Source: Ruminococcus sp. Marseille-P6503 (GTDB lineage Bacteria; Bacillota; Clostridia; Oscillospirales; Ruminococcaceae). Taken from it: 64,000 bases of DNA. Shown here in pieces: positions 1 to 9,463 of the stretch (position 1 is the first letter of the stretch; every line of letters starts with the position of its first letter). A model generated the notes under the pieces. The model was given only the letters and a program-made list of their open reading frames with translations. It did not search any database and was not told the DNA's origin. The stretch is from positions 682,001 to 746,000 of the forward strand of contig NZ_UWPB01000001.1 of the NCBI RefSeq assembly GCF_900604945.1, written 5' to 3'. The translations under genes and the position numbers were made by a program.

Positions 1-46
1 TTCAAGGAAGCTGCCGCGGATTATGTTTTAGAGAGGAAAACCGATA

Positions 47-1318
47 ATGACAGATAGCTTTTTTGATATAGACGAAAAAATACTGGGTATTGCTGAAAAA
101 GCGCAGGAGGAATGCGCGGAAATGTTCGGCAGGATCGAGGATACCGCCGAATACAACGGCAGAAAGGTTCTGTCGGCGTTCATCAGAAATAAAGTGAGCG
201 AGGGCTGCCTTAAAGGCACGACAGGCTACGGTTACGGAGATATGGGAAGAGATACCCTCGATAAAGTCTTTGCCGACGCTTTCGGCGGAGAGGACGCAAT
301 TGTAAGGCATACCTTTGTAAACGGGACCCATGCTCTTTCTACCGCGCTTTTCGGGGTACTCAGAACGGGCGATACAATGCTTTCAATGACCGGCAAGCCC
401 TACGATACCCTTGAGGAGGTAATCGGAATAAGAGGCGAAAAAGGAAACGGCTCGCTGAAGGATTTCGGAGTGAATTATATCCAGGCTGATCTGGTTGACG
501 ATAAATATCCGGATTATGACGCCATAGCTCGCCTTGCTCCAAAGGCCAAGGTAGCGTACATTCAGCGTTCAAGAGGATATTCGCTTCGTCCGTCCTTTAC
601 TGTGGATATTATAGGAAAAATGGCGGAGGCCGCAAAGAAAGCCAATCCTGATATAATCGTTATGGTGGATAACTGCTACGGCGAATTTGTTGAAAAGCGG
701 GAGCCTCTTTCTGTCGGTGCGGATCTGATCATCGGCTCTCTGATAAAAAATCCGGGAGGCGGAATAGCTTCTACAGGCGGATATATATGCGGCAGAGCGG
801 AGCTTGTGGAAAAGTGCGCCGACAGACTTACCTGTGTGGGAATGGGCAAAGAGGTGGGCTGCTCCCTGGGACAGAACAGAGAGATGTATCTTGGCTTTTT
901 CCTCGCTCCTCAGACAGTTGAGGCGGCTTTGAAAACCTCTGTTTTTGCCTGCCGCTTCTTTGAAAAGCTGGGCTACAGGACGCTTCCCGAAAGCGGAGAG
1001 GAAAGAACCGATATAATCGCTTCGATACTGCTGGAAAATGAGGATAACCTTACGGCTTTCTGTCAGGGTATACAGAAGGGCTCTCCCGTAGACAGCTATG
1101 CTGTTCCCGAGGCTTGGGATATGCCCGGCTATGACAGTAAGGTCATAATGGCCGCGGGAGCGTTTACAATGGGAGCTTCAATAGAGCTGTCGGCGGACGC
1201 GCCGATAAGAGAGCCGTTTGCCGCGTGGCTTCAGGGCGGAATAACCTATCCCTCCGGCAAGGCGGGCGTTATGCTTGCCGCTCAGGAAATGTTTAAAAAA
1301 GGACTTATAAACATATAA
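47..1318 (+). CDS. methionine gamma-lyase family protein (YnbB-like PLP enzyme)
   Basis: The 423-residue product matches the PLP-dependent family annotated as 'cystathionine beta-lyase family / aluminium resistance protein' (Bacillus YnbB type). Family members are Cys/Met-metabolism fold-type I enzymes; the true substrate is uncertain. The motif SLIKNPGGG near residue 231–239 fits the PLP Schiff-base lysine (about K234), and VMVDNCYGEF just before it fits the cofactor-binding aspartate. The ATG at 47 follows a GAGAGGAAAA ribosome binding site. Length is normal for the family. It is closely followed by hprK and may be co-transcribed; the upstream gene is outside the window. Family membership is fairly sure, the reaction is not. 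Confidence 0.85.
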   Translation: MTDSFFDIDEKILGIAEKAQEECAEMFGRIEDTAEYNGRKVLSAFIRNKVSEGCLKGTTGYGYGDMGRDTLDKVFADAFGGEDAIVRHTFVNGTHALSTALFGVLRTGDTMLSMTGKPYDTLEEVIGIRGEKGNGSLKDFGVNYIQADLVDDKYPDYDAIARLAPKAKVAYIQRSRGYSLRPSFTVDIIGKMAEAAKKANPDIIVMVDNCYGEFVEKREPLSVGADLIIGSLIKNPGGGIASTGGYICGRAELVEKCADRLTCVGMGKEVGCSLGQNREMYLGFFLAPQTVEAALKTSVFACRFFEKLGYRTLPESGEERTDIIASILLENEDNLTAFCQGIQKGSPVDSYAVPEAWDMPGYDSKVIMAAGAFTMGASIELSADAPIREPFAAWLQGGITYPSGKAGVMLAAQEMFKKGLINI

Positions 1319-1343
1319 TATAATACTGAAAGGAATGAAAACC

Positions 1344-2303
1344 ATGGCAGAGATTTTTACCGTTTCAATTGCCAAGATCGCAGACGAGCTGAAGCTGGAA
1401 ATCGTTTATGCTCCCAAGGATCCGTCGGAGCTGCTCATTTCGGACAACGACTGTAACCGTCCGGGACTTCAGCTGATGGGCTTTTACGAGTATTTCAACG
1501 CGGAGCGTACCCAGATCTGCGGAAATATGGAGTTTGCGTATCTGGCTTCTCTGGACGAAGCGACGCGCCGTCAGCGTATAGACGCGCTTTTTGCAACAAA
1601 AATACCGTTGTTTGTTGTGGCGAGAGGTCATGAGCTTTATCCGGAAATGCTTGAGATCGCTCAAAAATACGAAGTCCCTATCGCGCGTACTGAGGACAGC
1701 ACTACTGCCTTTATCGCTTCTCTCATATCGTTTCTCAACGTTAAGCTTGCTCCGAGAATTACTCGTCACGGAGTGCTGATAGAGGTTTACGGCGAGGGAA
1801 TACTTATCGTCGGAGAAAGCGGAGTCGGAAAATCAGAAACTGCTATCGAGCTTGTAAAAAGAGGTCACCGTCTTGTCGCCGATGACGCGGTAGAAATACG
1901 CAGAGTATCAAGCTCCAGCCTTGTGGGCTCTTCACCTGACAACATCAGGCATTTTCTGGAGCTTAGAGGAATAGGTATAATAAATACCCGCCGTCTTTTC
2001 GGTATGGGAGCCGTTAAGGTCACGGAGAAGATAGATCTGATCGTTGAGCTTGAGCCATGGGACAGCGAAAAGCTTTACGACAGAATGGGAGTAGACAATC
2101 AGTATACGACCATTCTGGGCGTAAAGGTTCCGAGTCTTACTATACCTATCAAGCCGGGACGTAATCTTGCGGTTATTCTCGAGGTTGCCGCAATGAATAA
2201 CCGTCAGAAGAAGATGGGATACAACGCGGCTCAGGAGCTGCTCAACAATCTGGGGCTTCAGATGGATAACAAGGATACTGTAAAGAACTGGGACGCGGTC
2301 TGA
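1344..2303 (+). CDS. hprK: HPr kinase/phosphorylase
   Basis: HPr(Ser) kinase/phosphorylase phosphorylates HPr at Ser46 in response to glycolytic intermediates and drives carbon catabolite repression in low-GC Gram-positives. The product has the N-terminal domain, a Walker A loop GESGVGKS near residue 157, and the HprK signature around LELRGIGIINTRRLFG. I place the start at ATG 1344 rather than ATG 1335, because AAAGGA at 1329–1334 abuts the earlier codon but sits about 9 bases from the later one. The product is then 319 residues, normal for the family. It leads the hprK–PHP–murB–rapZ–whiA run. No HPr gene is visible nearby. Confidence 0.95.
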   Translation: MAEIFTVSIAKIADELKLEIVYAPKDPSELLISDNDCNRPGLQLMGFYEYFNAERTQICGNMEFAYLASLDEATRRQRIDALFATKIPLFVVARGHELYPEMLEIAQKYEVPIARTEDSTTAFIASLISFLNVKLAPRITRHGVLIEVYGEGILIVGESGVGKSETAIELVKRGHRLVADDAVEIRRVSSSSLVGSSPDNIRHFLELRGIGIINTRRLFGMGAVKVTEKIDLIVELEPWDSEKLYDRMGVDNQYTTILGVKVPSLTIPIKPGRNLAVILEVAAMNNRQKKMGYNAAQELLNNLGLQMDNKDTVKNWDAV

Positions 2304-2335
2304 CGTTAAAATCAAGTAACGGAGTGAAAAGAGAG

Positions 2336-3058
2336 ATGATAATTCAAGCGGATCTTCATACCCATACCATAGCCTCTACCCACGCGTATTCCACTGTTTC
2401 GGAAAACTGCGTTTGGGCGGAAAAATATGGTCTTAAAGCGATAGCGATGACCGATCATGCAATGAATATGCCCGACTCTCCTCACGTATGGCATTTTGAA
2501 AATCTGAAAGCGCTTCCGAGAAGAATCGGCGGCGTTACGGTGCTCAGAGGAATAGAGGCGGATATTGTTGACGACTGCGGAAATCTTGACGCTGACGAAA
2601 AGCTGCTTTCAAAACTGGAATGGGTAGTCGCCTCCATGCACAAGTGGACTTATGAGCCTTCATCGGCGGAAAACCATACAAAGGCGTATCTCGCCGTTTG
2701 CGAAAATCCTTATATCGATGTGATCGGTCATTGCACTACCGATATGTTTCCTTTTGATATGGAGCGCTGCGTTAAGAAATTCAGGGAGTACGGCAAGCTT
2801 GTTGAAATAAATGAAAGCTCCATAAACAACAAAAAAGGTTCCCGCCGCAACAGCTATGAACTGCTGAAGCTCTGCAAAAAATACGAGGTTGCCGTTACTG
2901 TGGACTCGGACTGTCATTTCTGTCAGTCTATAGGTCAGATCCCGTCTGCCTCCGATATTCTGGAGGAGCTGGATTTTCCGCAAAAGCTTGTAATAAACGC
3001 CGAATGGGAGCGCGTAAGGGAATATATAACAGCCAAGCGGGGAGATATCGGTATCTGA
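2336..3058 (+). CDS. PHP-domain phosphoesterase (YcdX-like)
   Basis: This is a PHP (polymerase and histidinol phosphatase) domain protein of about 240 residues. DLHTHTIAS at the N terminus supplies the first metal-binding histidines, followed by MTDHA, GIEAD, SMHKW and the late DSDCHF motif, the usual metal ligand series of YcdX-type phosphatases. The substrate is not known. ATG 2336 gives the typical family N terminus; GTG 2324, four codons upstream, is an alternative. It sits 20 bases after hprK and before murB, a recurring order in Oscillospiraceae, so co-transcription is likely. Confidence 0.85.
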   Translation: MIIQADLHTHTIASTHAYSTVSENCVWAEKYGLKAIAMTDHAMNMPDSPHVWHFENLKALPRRIGGVTVLRGIEADIVDDCGNLDADEKLLSKLEWVVASMHKWTYEPSSAENHTKAYLAVCENPYIDVIGHCTTDMFPFDMERCVKKFREYGKLVEINESSINNKKGSRRNSYELLKLCKKYEVAVTVDSDCHFCQSIGQIPSASDILEELDFPQKLVINAEWERVREYITAKRGDIGI

Positions 3059-3124
3059 CGGCTTTATTGTAATGAAATTATTCCGGATACGCGGTATCTT
3101 TAAAAGAAGGGTTTGGTCAATCAG

Positions 3125-4048
3125 ATGAATACGGAACAGCTTTGTGTCCTTGCGCGCAAGCTTGGATGCAGAATACTGATCAACAGAAAGCTAAGGGATT
3201 TCACTACCTTCAAAGTAGGCGGAGAGTGTCCCGTTATAATAGAGATCAACAGCGAAAGCTCCCTTGCCGAGCTGATAAAGTTCAGCAATCAAAACCGGCT
3301 GAGAACTATGGTTATCGGAAAGGGTTCAAATATGCTGTGCGACGACAGAGGCTTTGACGGAGCGGTGTTTCTTATGGGAAACGAATTTTCAGAAATACGG
3401 CTTGTCGACGGCGTGACTGTTGAAGCCGAGGCCGGCTGTCCTCTCATCAGGCTGTGCCGCTTTGCGTTGGATAACTCTCTGGGCGGGCTTGAGTTTGCCT
3501 ACGGCATACCCGGTACGGTAGGCGGAGCGGTATATATGAACGCCGGAGCCTACGACGGAGAAATAAAGAATGTGATACAGTCCGCAAGAGCTGTTGACGC
3601 AGACGGAAATATCAGAGAATATTCACAGGAAGAAATGGAGCTTTCCTATAGGACCAGCGTTTTTCAGCGCAGGAACAGTATTATAACAAAAGCCGTTTTC
3701 AAGCTACATAAGGCTGAAAAATCAGAAATAGAAGCGAGAATGAACGAGCTTATGAAAAGGCGCAGGGAAAAGCAGCCTCTTGAGTATCCTAACGCGGGGT
3801 CTACCTTTAAGCGACCCGAGGGGCAGTTTGCCGGAAAGCTTATTCAGGACTGCGGACTGAAGGGAGTAAGCATAGGCGGAGCGCGGGTTTCCGAAAAGCA
3901 CAGCGGCTTTGTTATAAATACGGGAAACGCCACTTCGGAGGATATAAAGCGGCTTATCGAAAAGGTTCAGCAGACGGTTTTTGAAAAAACCGGATATTTT
4001 CTTGAATGTGAAGTAAGGATAATTCCATACGGCAAAGAAACTGATTAA
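3125..4048 (+). CDS. murB: UDP-N-acetylenolpyruvoylglucosamine reductase
   Basis: MurB reduces UDP-GlcNAc-enolpyruvate to UDP-MurNAc with NADPH and FAD, the second committed step of peptidoglycan precursor synthesis in the cytoplasm. The FAD-binding region is seen as TFKVGG, VIGKGSN and IPGTVGGAVYMNAGAYDGE, with the later EYPNAGSTFKRP and the C-terminal SEKHSGFVIN motif typical of the short type II MurB. I prefer ATG 3125; TTG 3113 lies almost on top of the purine stretch AAAAGAAGG. The product is about 307 residues, normal length. It is 17 bases upstream of rapZ in the same direction. Confidence 0.95.
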   Translation: MNTEQLCVLARKLGCRILINRKLRDFTTFKVGGECPVIIEINSESSLAELIKFSNQNRLRTMVIGKGSNMLCDDRGFDGAVFLMGNEFSEIRLVDGVTVEAEAGCPLIRLCRFALDNSLGGLEFAYGIPGTVGGAVYMNAGAYDGEIKNVIQSARAVDADGNIREYSQEEMELSYRTSVFQRRNSIITKAVFKLHKAEKSEIEARMNELMKRRREKQPLEYPNAGSTFKRPEGQFAGKLIQDCGLKGVSIGGARVSEKHSGFVINTGNATSEDIKRLIEKVQQTVFEKTGYFLECEVRIIPYGKETD

Positions 4049-4064
4049 ACTGGAGGAAAAGCGT

Positions 4065-4925
4065 ATGCAGTTCTTAATTGTGACGGGCTTATCGGGATCT
4101 GGGAAATCAAGCGCGGTCAATATTCTGGAGGATATCGGCTATTATTGCATTGACAATATGCCGCCGGAGCTGATAGCAAAGTTTGCCGACATATGCTCGC
4201 AGTCTGACGGAAAGATTGAGAAGGTTGCGTTTGTAATAGATATCAGAGGCGGAGATCTGTTTTTAAAGCTTAACGATACCATAACCCAGCTTAAAGCCGC
4301 TCATGTAAATCTGAAAATACTTTTTCTCGATTCGGCGGACGACGTAATCGTGCGGCGCTATAAGGAAACCCGCAGAAAGCATCCTCTTGACGAGATTTCA
4401 TACGGCAACATCAGAAAGGCGATAGAAACTGAACGGCAGATACTGATTCCGGTCAAGGCGGTGGCGGATTATTATATCGACACTTCCTCCACGTCGCTGG
4501 GGGAATTCCGGGAAAGAATGTATTCCATGTTCCTTGAGCCGGGAGAGGATCATATGAGGATAGACGTGCGCTCCTTCGGTTTTAAATTCGGCGCCTTCAG
4601 CGAGGGAGATCTTATATTCGACGTAAGATGTCTGCCTAATCCTTATTACATACCGGAGCTTAAGGATAAAACTGGTCTGTCCGACGAGGTATCGGGCTAT
4701 GTAATGAAGTTTGACGAAGCAAAGCAGCTTTACGCAAAGCTTGCCGAGCTTGTGGATTTTCTTATTCCGCTTTATGAGCGGGAAGGAAAATCTCAGCTTG
4801 TGATAGCCTTCGGATGTACGGGCGGAAAGCACAGAAGCGTGACCTTTGCCGAGGCGATGGCAAAGCATTTGAAGGAGAGCGGACACAAGGTAAGGGTATC
4901 GCACAGGGATATTGATAAACATTAA
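4065..4925 (+). CDS. rapZ: RNase adapter / nucleotide-binding protein RapZ (YvcJ)
   Basis: This is a 286-residue P-loop protein of the RapZ/YvcJ family. Walker A is GLSGSGKSSA near residue 8, and the C-terminal domain holds IAFGCTGGKHRSV, the conserved RapZ signature. In E. coli RapZ guides RNase E to GlmZ. In Firmicutes YvcJ binds and hydrolyses nucleotides and its role is less clear. The start at ATG 4065 follows GGAGGAAAAG. It sits directly before whiA. The YvcK (gluconeogenesis factor) gene often found between rapZ and whiA is absent here. Confidence 0.95.
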   Translation: MQFLIVTGLSGSGKSSAVNILEDIGYYCIDNMPPELIAKFADICSQSDGKIEKVAFVIDIRGGDLFLKLNDTITQLKAAHVNLKILFLDSADDVIVRRYKETRRKHPLDEISYGNIRKAIETERQILIPVKAVADYYIDTSSTSLGEFRERMYSMFLEPGEDHMRIDVRSFGFKFGAFSEGDLIFDVRCLPNPYYIPELKDKTGLSDEVSGYVMKFDEAKQLYAKLAELVDFLIPLYEREGKSQLVIAFGCTGGKHRSVTFAEAMAKHLKESGHKVRVSHRDIDKH

Positions 4926-4943
4926 GGCGGTAGGAGCTATATA

Positions 4944-5873
4944 ATGCAGAAGCAGTCGTTTTCATATCATGCAAAGGAAGAAATACTTGACAGAATAAAT
5001 TCTAAGGCAAAGGCGGACGTATGCCTGATGGGAATACTTGTTTTCTGCAATATTCTCAGCGACCGTGAGATAGTTTTTCTTACGGAGCATAAATCCGTTG
5101 CCGATTTTTTTTCGCTTAACTGCCGCAGGATATGCGGCGATGACAACGCGGTCGCAGCGTCGCAAACCGGAAAGAAAAACGAGGTCATTCTCTACAGACT
5201 GGAAATATCGGGAGAGAACAACAGGCTTGTGCTGCTTAAATATTTCAGAATGGATTCTTCAAGACGGCTCACTGAAGCCGATCTTCCGAAAAAGAAATAC
5301 TATCCTCAGCTTATCGCGGGTATATTTCTTGCCTGCGGCTCGGTAAACAATCCCGAGAAAAAATATCATATGGAATTTGTCATGCCGGACATTCAGCTTT
5401 GCAACGATTTCGGGCTTCTGCTGCTTGATAATTACGGGATACTTGCAAAGCAGACGGAACGCAAAAGTTCACAAATCGTATATATAAAGGAATCCGAAAA
5501 TATAATCGATCTGCTTACGCTTATGGGAGCTACCAATTCGTCCCTGGAGCTTATGAACGTTAAGATAATGAAGGATATGCGGAATAAGATAAACCGCGCT
5601 GTCAACTGCGATAACGCCAATATTGAAAAATCGCTGAGAGCGGCTGAAAGGCAGATAGCGGATATTGAGCTTATAGACGAAACGATCGGTCTTGGTTCGC
5701 TTCCTGAAAGTCTTCAGGAAATAGCGAGAATAAGGTACGATAATCCCGATTTTAATCTGAACGAGCTTGGTCAGGCTCTGGACCCTCCTATATCCAGATC
5801 GGGAGCGAACCACAGGCTTGCCAGGATCGCCCGGATAGCGGAGGATATAAGAGGAGAAAAGGCAAAAAATTAA
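4944..5873 (+). CDS. whiA: DNA-binding protein WhiA
   Basis: WhiA is a conserved Gram-positive protein with an N-terminal LAGLIDADG-homing-endonuclease-like fold and a C-terminal helix-turn-helix. It controls sporulation in Streptomyces and affects cell division and chromosome segregation in Bacillus. The 309-residue product shows YYPQLIAGIFLACGSVNNPE in the LAGLIDADG-like part and the C-terminal signature ending SRSGANHRLARI. The start ATG 4944 follows TAGGAG. It lies 18 bases after rapZ and about 21 bases before dnaE, so the cluster probably runs on into dnaE. Confidence 0.95.
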   Translation: MQKQSFSYHAKEEILDRINSKAKADVCLMGILVFCNILSDREIVFLTEHKSVADFFSLNCRRICGDDNAVAASQTGKKNEVILYRLEISGENNRLVLLKYFRMDSSRRLTEADLPKKKYYPQLIAGIFLACGSVNNPEKKYHMEFVMPDIQLCNDFGLLLLDNYGILAKQTERKSSQIVYIKESENIIDLLTLMGATNSSLELMNVKIMKDMRNKINRAVNCDNANIEKSLRAAERQIADIELIDETIGLGSLPESLQEIARIRYDNPDFNLNELGQALDPPISRSGANHRLARIARIAEDIRGEKAKN

Positions 5874-5894
5874 CCTTAAAAGGAGGCTGCCGCT

Positions 5895-8800
5895 ATGGAG
5901 GATTTTGTTCATCTTCACGTTCACAGCGAATATTCTCTTCTCGACGGCGCCTGCCGTATAAAGGAGCTTGTAGCGAGGGTAAAGGAACTGGGACAGACCG
6001 CCTGCGCCGTTACCGACCACGGCAATATGTTTGCGGCGGTGGAGTTTTACAACGAGTGCATGGCTCAGGGCATAAAGCCTATAATCGGCTGTGAGGTTTA
6101 CGTTGCGCCGAGGACAAGGCTTGACAAGCTTCCGAAAATTGATTCCTCGCCGTATCACCTTGTGCTTCTGTGCGAAAACAATACCGGCTATCAGAATCTG
6201 ATCAAGCTGGTATCCAAAGGCTATACAGAGGGCTTTTACAGCCGTCCGAGGGTAGACATCGAGCTGCTGGAAAAATATCACGAGGGGCTTATATGTCTGT
6301 CCGCCTGTCTGGCGGGAGAAATACCGAGAAAGCTTTCCAACGGCGATTACAGCGGCGCGGTGGAAACGGCGCTTAAATACCGTGATATATTCGGCAGGGA
6401 TAACTATTTTATTGAGATACAAAATCATAAATTTACAGATCAGGAAAGAATAATACCCTATCTTATAAAGCTTTCGCAGGAAACCGGAATCCCTCTTGCC
6501 GCAACCAACGACGCTCATTATATCACAAGGGAGGACGCGTATTCTCAGCGTATACTGATGTGCATTTCAACGGCAACTACAATAAACGAGCCTTCAAAGC
6601 TGGAATTTCCTACGGACGAATTCTATATAAAATCCCAGGCGGAAATGGAAGAGCTGTTTCCGTCGGCGCCTCAGGCGGTAGTAAATACTTCAAAAATTGC
6701 TCAGCGCTGCAATGTAAGCTTTGAATTCGGCAAAACAAAGCTTCCGTATTTTCATGTCGACGGAGTGGAGGACAATGAGAAATTTCTGAGGGATATGTGC
6801 CGCCGCGGACTTTCCGAGCGATACGGAACACCCTCGGAGGAAGCCGAGGAAAGGCTTGAATACGAGCTTTCTGTAATAACCAAGATGGGCTATACCGACT
6901 ATTATCTTATAGTGTGGGATTTTGTTCATTATGCAAAGACTCAGAAGATACCCGTAGGCTGCGGGAGGGGCTCGGGAGCGGGAAGCCTGTGCGCTTACTG
7001 CATAGGCATTACGGGAATAGATCCTTTGAAATACAACCTGCTGTTTGAGCGTTTTCTGAACCCGGAAAGAGTTTCAATGCCTGATTTCGATATTGATTTC
7101 TGCATGGAGGGCAGACAGCGCGTCATAGACTATGTAGTCAGAAAATACGGCTCAGATCATGTGGCGCAGATCGTGACCTTCGGAACGCTCGCTTCAAAGG
7201 CGGCGGTGCGCGACGTCGCGCGGGCTATGGGACTTTCCTACCAGACAGGAGATGTCGTTGCAAAAGCCATACCGAGAGGCACGGCGCTTGAGGACGCCAT
7301 AAAAAATGTTCCCGAGGTTTCAAAAATGTACAGCAGCGACGAAAAGATAAAGGCGCTGTTGGATACCGCCGTAAAGGTTGAGGGAATGCCGAGAAACGCT
7401 TCCACCCACGCGGCGGGAGTTGTTATTACTAAGGAGCCGGTGGATTTTTACGTTCCGCTTTACGCCAGGGACGGACAGATTTCCACTCAGTATACCATGA
7501 CGGTGCTGGAAAGTCTGGGATTACTGAAAATAGATTTCTTGGGACTGCGCAACCTGACTATCATAAATCACTGTCAGCTTGCGGTAAGGAAAAAGATACC
7601 CGATTTCGACGCCGAGAAGATACCCCTTGACGATAAGGGGGTATATGAAATGTTTTCTCAGGGCAGAACCGAGGGCGTTTTTCAGTTTGAAAGCGCCGGC
7701 ATGACATCCACCGTTATGAGACTGCGTCCGACGGGTATAGAGGATCTTATCGCGGTTATTTCCCTTTACCGTCCCGGACCGATGGATTCGATCCCTACTT
7801 ATATAAGAAACCGCCATAATCCCTCGCTTGTAACCTACAAGCATCCGCTTCTGAAAAAAATTCTGGAAGTTACCTACGGCTGTATAGTATATCAGGAGCA
7901 GGTAATGCAGATATTCAGAGAGCTTGCCGGATATTCCTACGGACGCGCGGACATAGTGCGGCGAGCTATGGCAAAGAAAAAGCACGGCGTCCTTGAAAAT
8001 GAGCGTAAGGCGTTTATCTGGGGAGAAGAGGGTCAGTGCGACGGCTGCGTCAAACGGGGAGTTCCAGAAAATACGGCAAACGAGATTTTTGACGAAATGA
8101 CCTCCTTTGCCTCATATGCGTTCAATAAATCCCATGCCGCGGCATATGCTACTATCGCTTACCAGACCGCTTATCTGAAATACCATTTTTACAGCGAGTA
8201 TATGGCGGCGCTTATGACCGTTACCCTGCTTGAAAGCTCGGACAAGCTTAACGGCTATGTGAACGATTGTGTAAAAAACGGAGTCAAAATACTTCCGGCA
8301 GACGTAAATAAAAGCTTACGGGGATTTGTGGCTGAGCCTGACGGAATAAGATTTGCTCTGCTTGCGGTAAAAAGTCTGGGCGAAGGAGCGATCGACTCGA
8401 TAGTCGGTGAAAGGGAAGAAAACGGGGATTTTAAAAGTCTTCAGGATTTCTGCACCCGCATGGCAGGAAAGGAAGTAACGGCTAAGGGCGTAGAACAGCT
8501 TATAAAAAGCGGAGCGATGGACTGCCTCGGAAATAACCGTCACGAAATGATAAACGCCTATGAAAGACTGATGCAGTCGGCAGCGCAGGAAAGCCGAGCC
8601 AATCTTGCGGGACAGCTTGATTTTTTCGGAATGGGAACAGCCGGCTATACGGATAAAGGCATAGAGCCGGCGGAAGAGTATCCTCCCGCTGCGCTTCTGG
8701 AATTCGAGCATGAGGCGCTTGGAATGTACATTTCAGGACATCCTCTTGACGAGTATATGCCTGTCGCGTATGCTTCAAAGTGCAGCGATATTTCCGATAT

Positions 8801-9338
8801 TCATAAGTATTCCTCAGAAAACGTCAAGGGCTATCTGGACGGTGATACTGTAAATATAGTTGCCATGATAACCCACGTTAAGAATCTAAAGACCAAAAAG
8901 GGCGATATAATGTGCTTTGTCCAGGCGGAGGACAGGACGGGTACGATGGAGATAATAGCTTTCCCTAATATTTATCAGGTATCTTCGTCGATTCTTAAAA
9001 ACGGCTCAATGGTTCACATATCAGGAAAAATCTCCGCTAAGGAGGACGAAAATCCAAAGCTTATCTGCGAGCTTGCTGAGCCGGTACAGCGATTCGAGGA
9101 GCTGGCTATGAGCAGAAATATCTTTGTAAGAGTTCATTCAGGCGACAGGACGCTGATAGAAAAAATCAAAGAGATCGCTGTTTCGAGCGGCGTCGGCGGT
9201 AACAGGCTCACTGTATATTTTGCCGACTTAAATAAAACCACCGCCTTTAAATCGGCTCCGTCAATGAACCTTACCAAGGATACGCTGAAGAAATTACAGC
9301 AGGCGGCGGGAGAGAAAAATGTTCTTTTTGCCAGGTAG
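5895..9338 (+). CDS. dnaE: DNA polymerase III subunit alpha
   Basis: The 1147-residue product is a C-family replicative polymerase of the DnaE type (not PolC). It starts with a PHP domain (HLHVHSEYSLLDGACR at about residues 5–20), contains the palm motif MPDFDIDF near residue 396 with the catalytic aspartates, helix-hairpin-helix elements, and a C-terminal OB-fold region (VNIVAMITHVKNLKTKKGD). There is no inserted exonuclease domain, as expected for DnaE. The start ATG 5895 is preceded by AAAGGAGG. In low-GC Gram-positives DnaE extends RNA primers alongside PolC. It follows whiA closely. No obvious strong terminator follows the stop. Confidence 0.97.
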   Translation: MEDFVHLHVHSEYSLLDGACRIKELVARVKELGQTACAVTDHGNMFAAVEFYNECMAQGIKPIIGCEVYVAPRTRLDKLPKIDSSPYHLVLLCENNTGYQNLIKLVSKGYTEGFYSRPRVDIELLEKYHEGLICLSACLAGEIPRKLSNGDYSGAVETALKYRDIFGRDNYFIEIQNHKFTDQERIIPYLIKLSQETGIPLAATNDAHYITREDAYSQRILMCISTATTINEPSKLEFPTDEFYIKSQAEMEELFPSAPQAVVNTSKIAQRCNVSFEFGKTKLPYFHVDGVEDNEKFLRDMCRRGLSERYGTPSEEAEERLEYELSVITKMGYTDYYLIVWDFVHYAKTQKIPVGCGRGSGAGSLCAYCIGITGIDPLKYNLLFERFLNPERVSMPDFDIDFCMEGRQRVIDYVVRKYGSDHVAQIVTFGTLASKAAVRDVARAMGLSYQTGDVVAKAIPRGTALEDAIKNVPEVSKMYSSDEKIKALLDTAVKVEGMPRNASTHAAGVVITKEPVDFYVPLYARDGQISTQYTMTVLESLGLLKIDFLGLRNLTIINHCQLAVRKKIPDFDAEKIPLDDKGVYEMFSQGRTEGVFQFESAGMTSTVMRLRPTGIEDLIAVISLYRPGPMDSIPTYIRNRHNPSLVTYKHPLLKKILEVTYGCIVYQEQVMQIFRELAGYSYGRADIVRRAMAKKKHGVLENERKAFIWGEEGQCDGCVKRGVPENTANEIFDEMTSFASYAFNKSHAAAYATIAYQTAYLKYHFYSEYMAALMTVTLLESSDKLNGYVNDCVKNGVKILPADVNKSLRGFVAEPDGIRFALLAVKSLGEGAIDSIVGEREENGDFKSLQDFCTRMAGKEVTAKGVEQLIKSGAMDCLGNNRHEMINAYERLMQSAAQESRANLAGQLDFFGMGTAGYTDKGIEPAEEYPPAALLEFEHEALGMYISGHPLDEYMPVAYASKCSDISDIHKYSSENVKGYLDGDTVNIVAMITHVKNLKTKKGDIMCFVQAEDRTGTMEIIAFPNIYQVSSSILKNGSMVHISGKISAKEDENPKLICELAEPVQRFEELAMSRNIFVRVHSGDRTLIEKIKEIAVSSGVGGNRLTVYFADLNKTTAFKSAPSMNLTKDTLKKLQQAAGEKNVLFAR

Positions 9339-9382
9339 AGGGGAAAAAGAATTTGTTCAGAATGAAATTCTTGTGAAAACAG

Positions 9383-9411
9383 TGGTAATTTTTAAAATGA
9401 TGTGCTATAAT
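9383..9411 (+). promoter_or_regulatory. possible promoter for yfmF–yfmH
   Basis: A perfect TATAAT at 9406–9411 lies 53 bases upstream of the yfmF start. The matching -35 position (around 9383) carries only a weak GTGGTAA, so the element may depend on an extended or alternative -35. It is AT-rich and lies in the dnaE–yfmF gap. Confidence 0.4.
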
Positions 9412-9463
9412 ATTATGTGTTTGCAGCTGCGCGCTGCATAATGAAAATTAAGGAGATTAGCTT

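Noticed and set aside
4398-4922. 174-codon minus-strand ORF
   Set aside because: Antisense to rapZ; no motifs or ribosome site.
5469-6518. 349-codon minus-strand ORF
   Set aside because: It overlaps whiA and dnaE, which have clear motifs; the antisense frame has no recognisable domain and is a codon-bias shadow.
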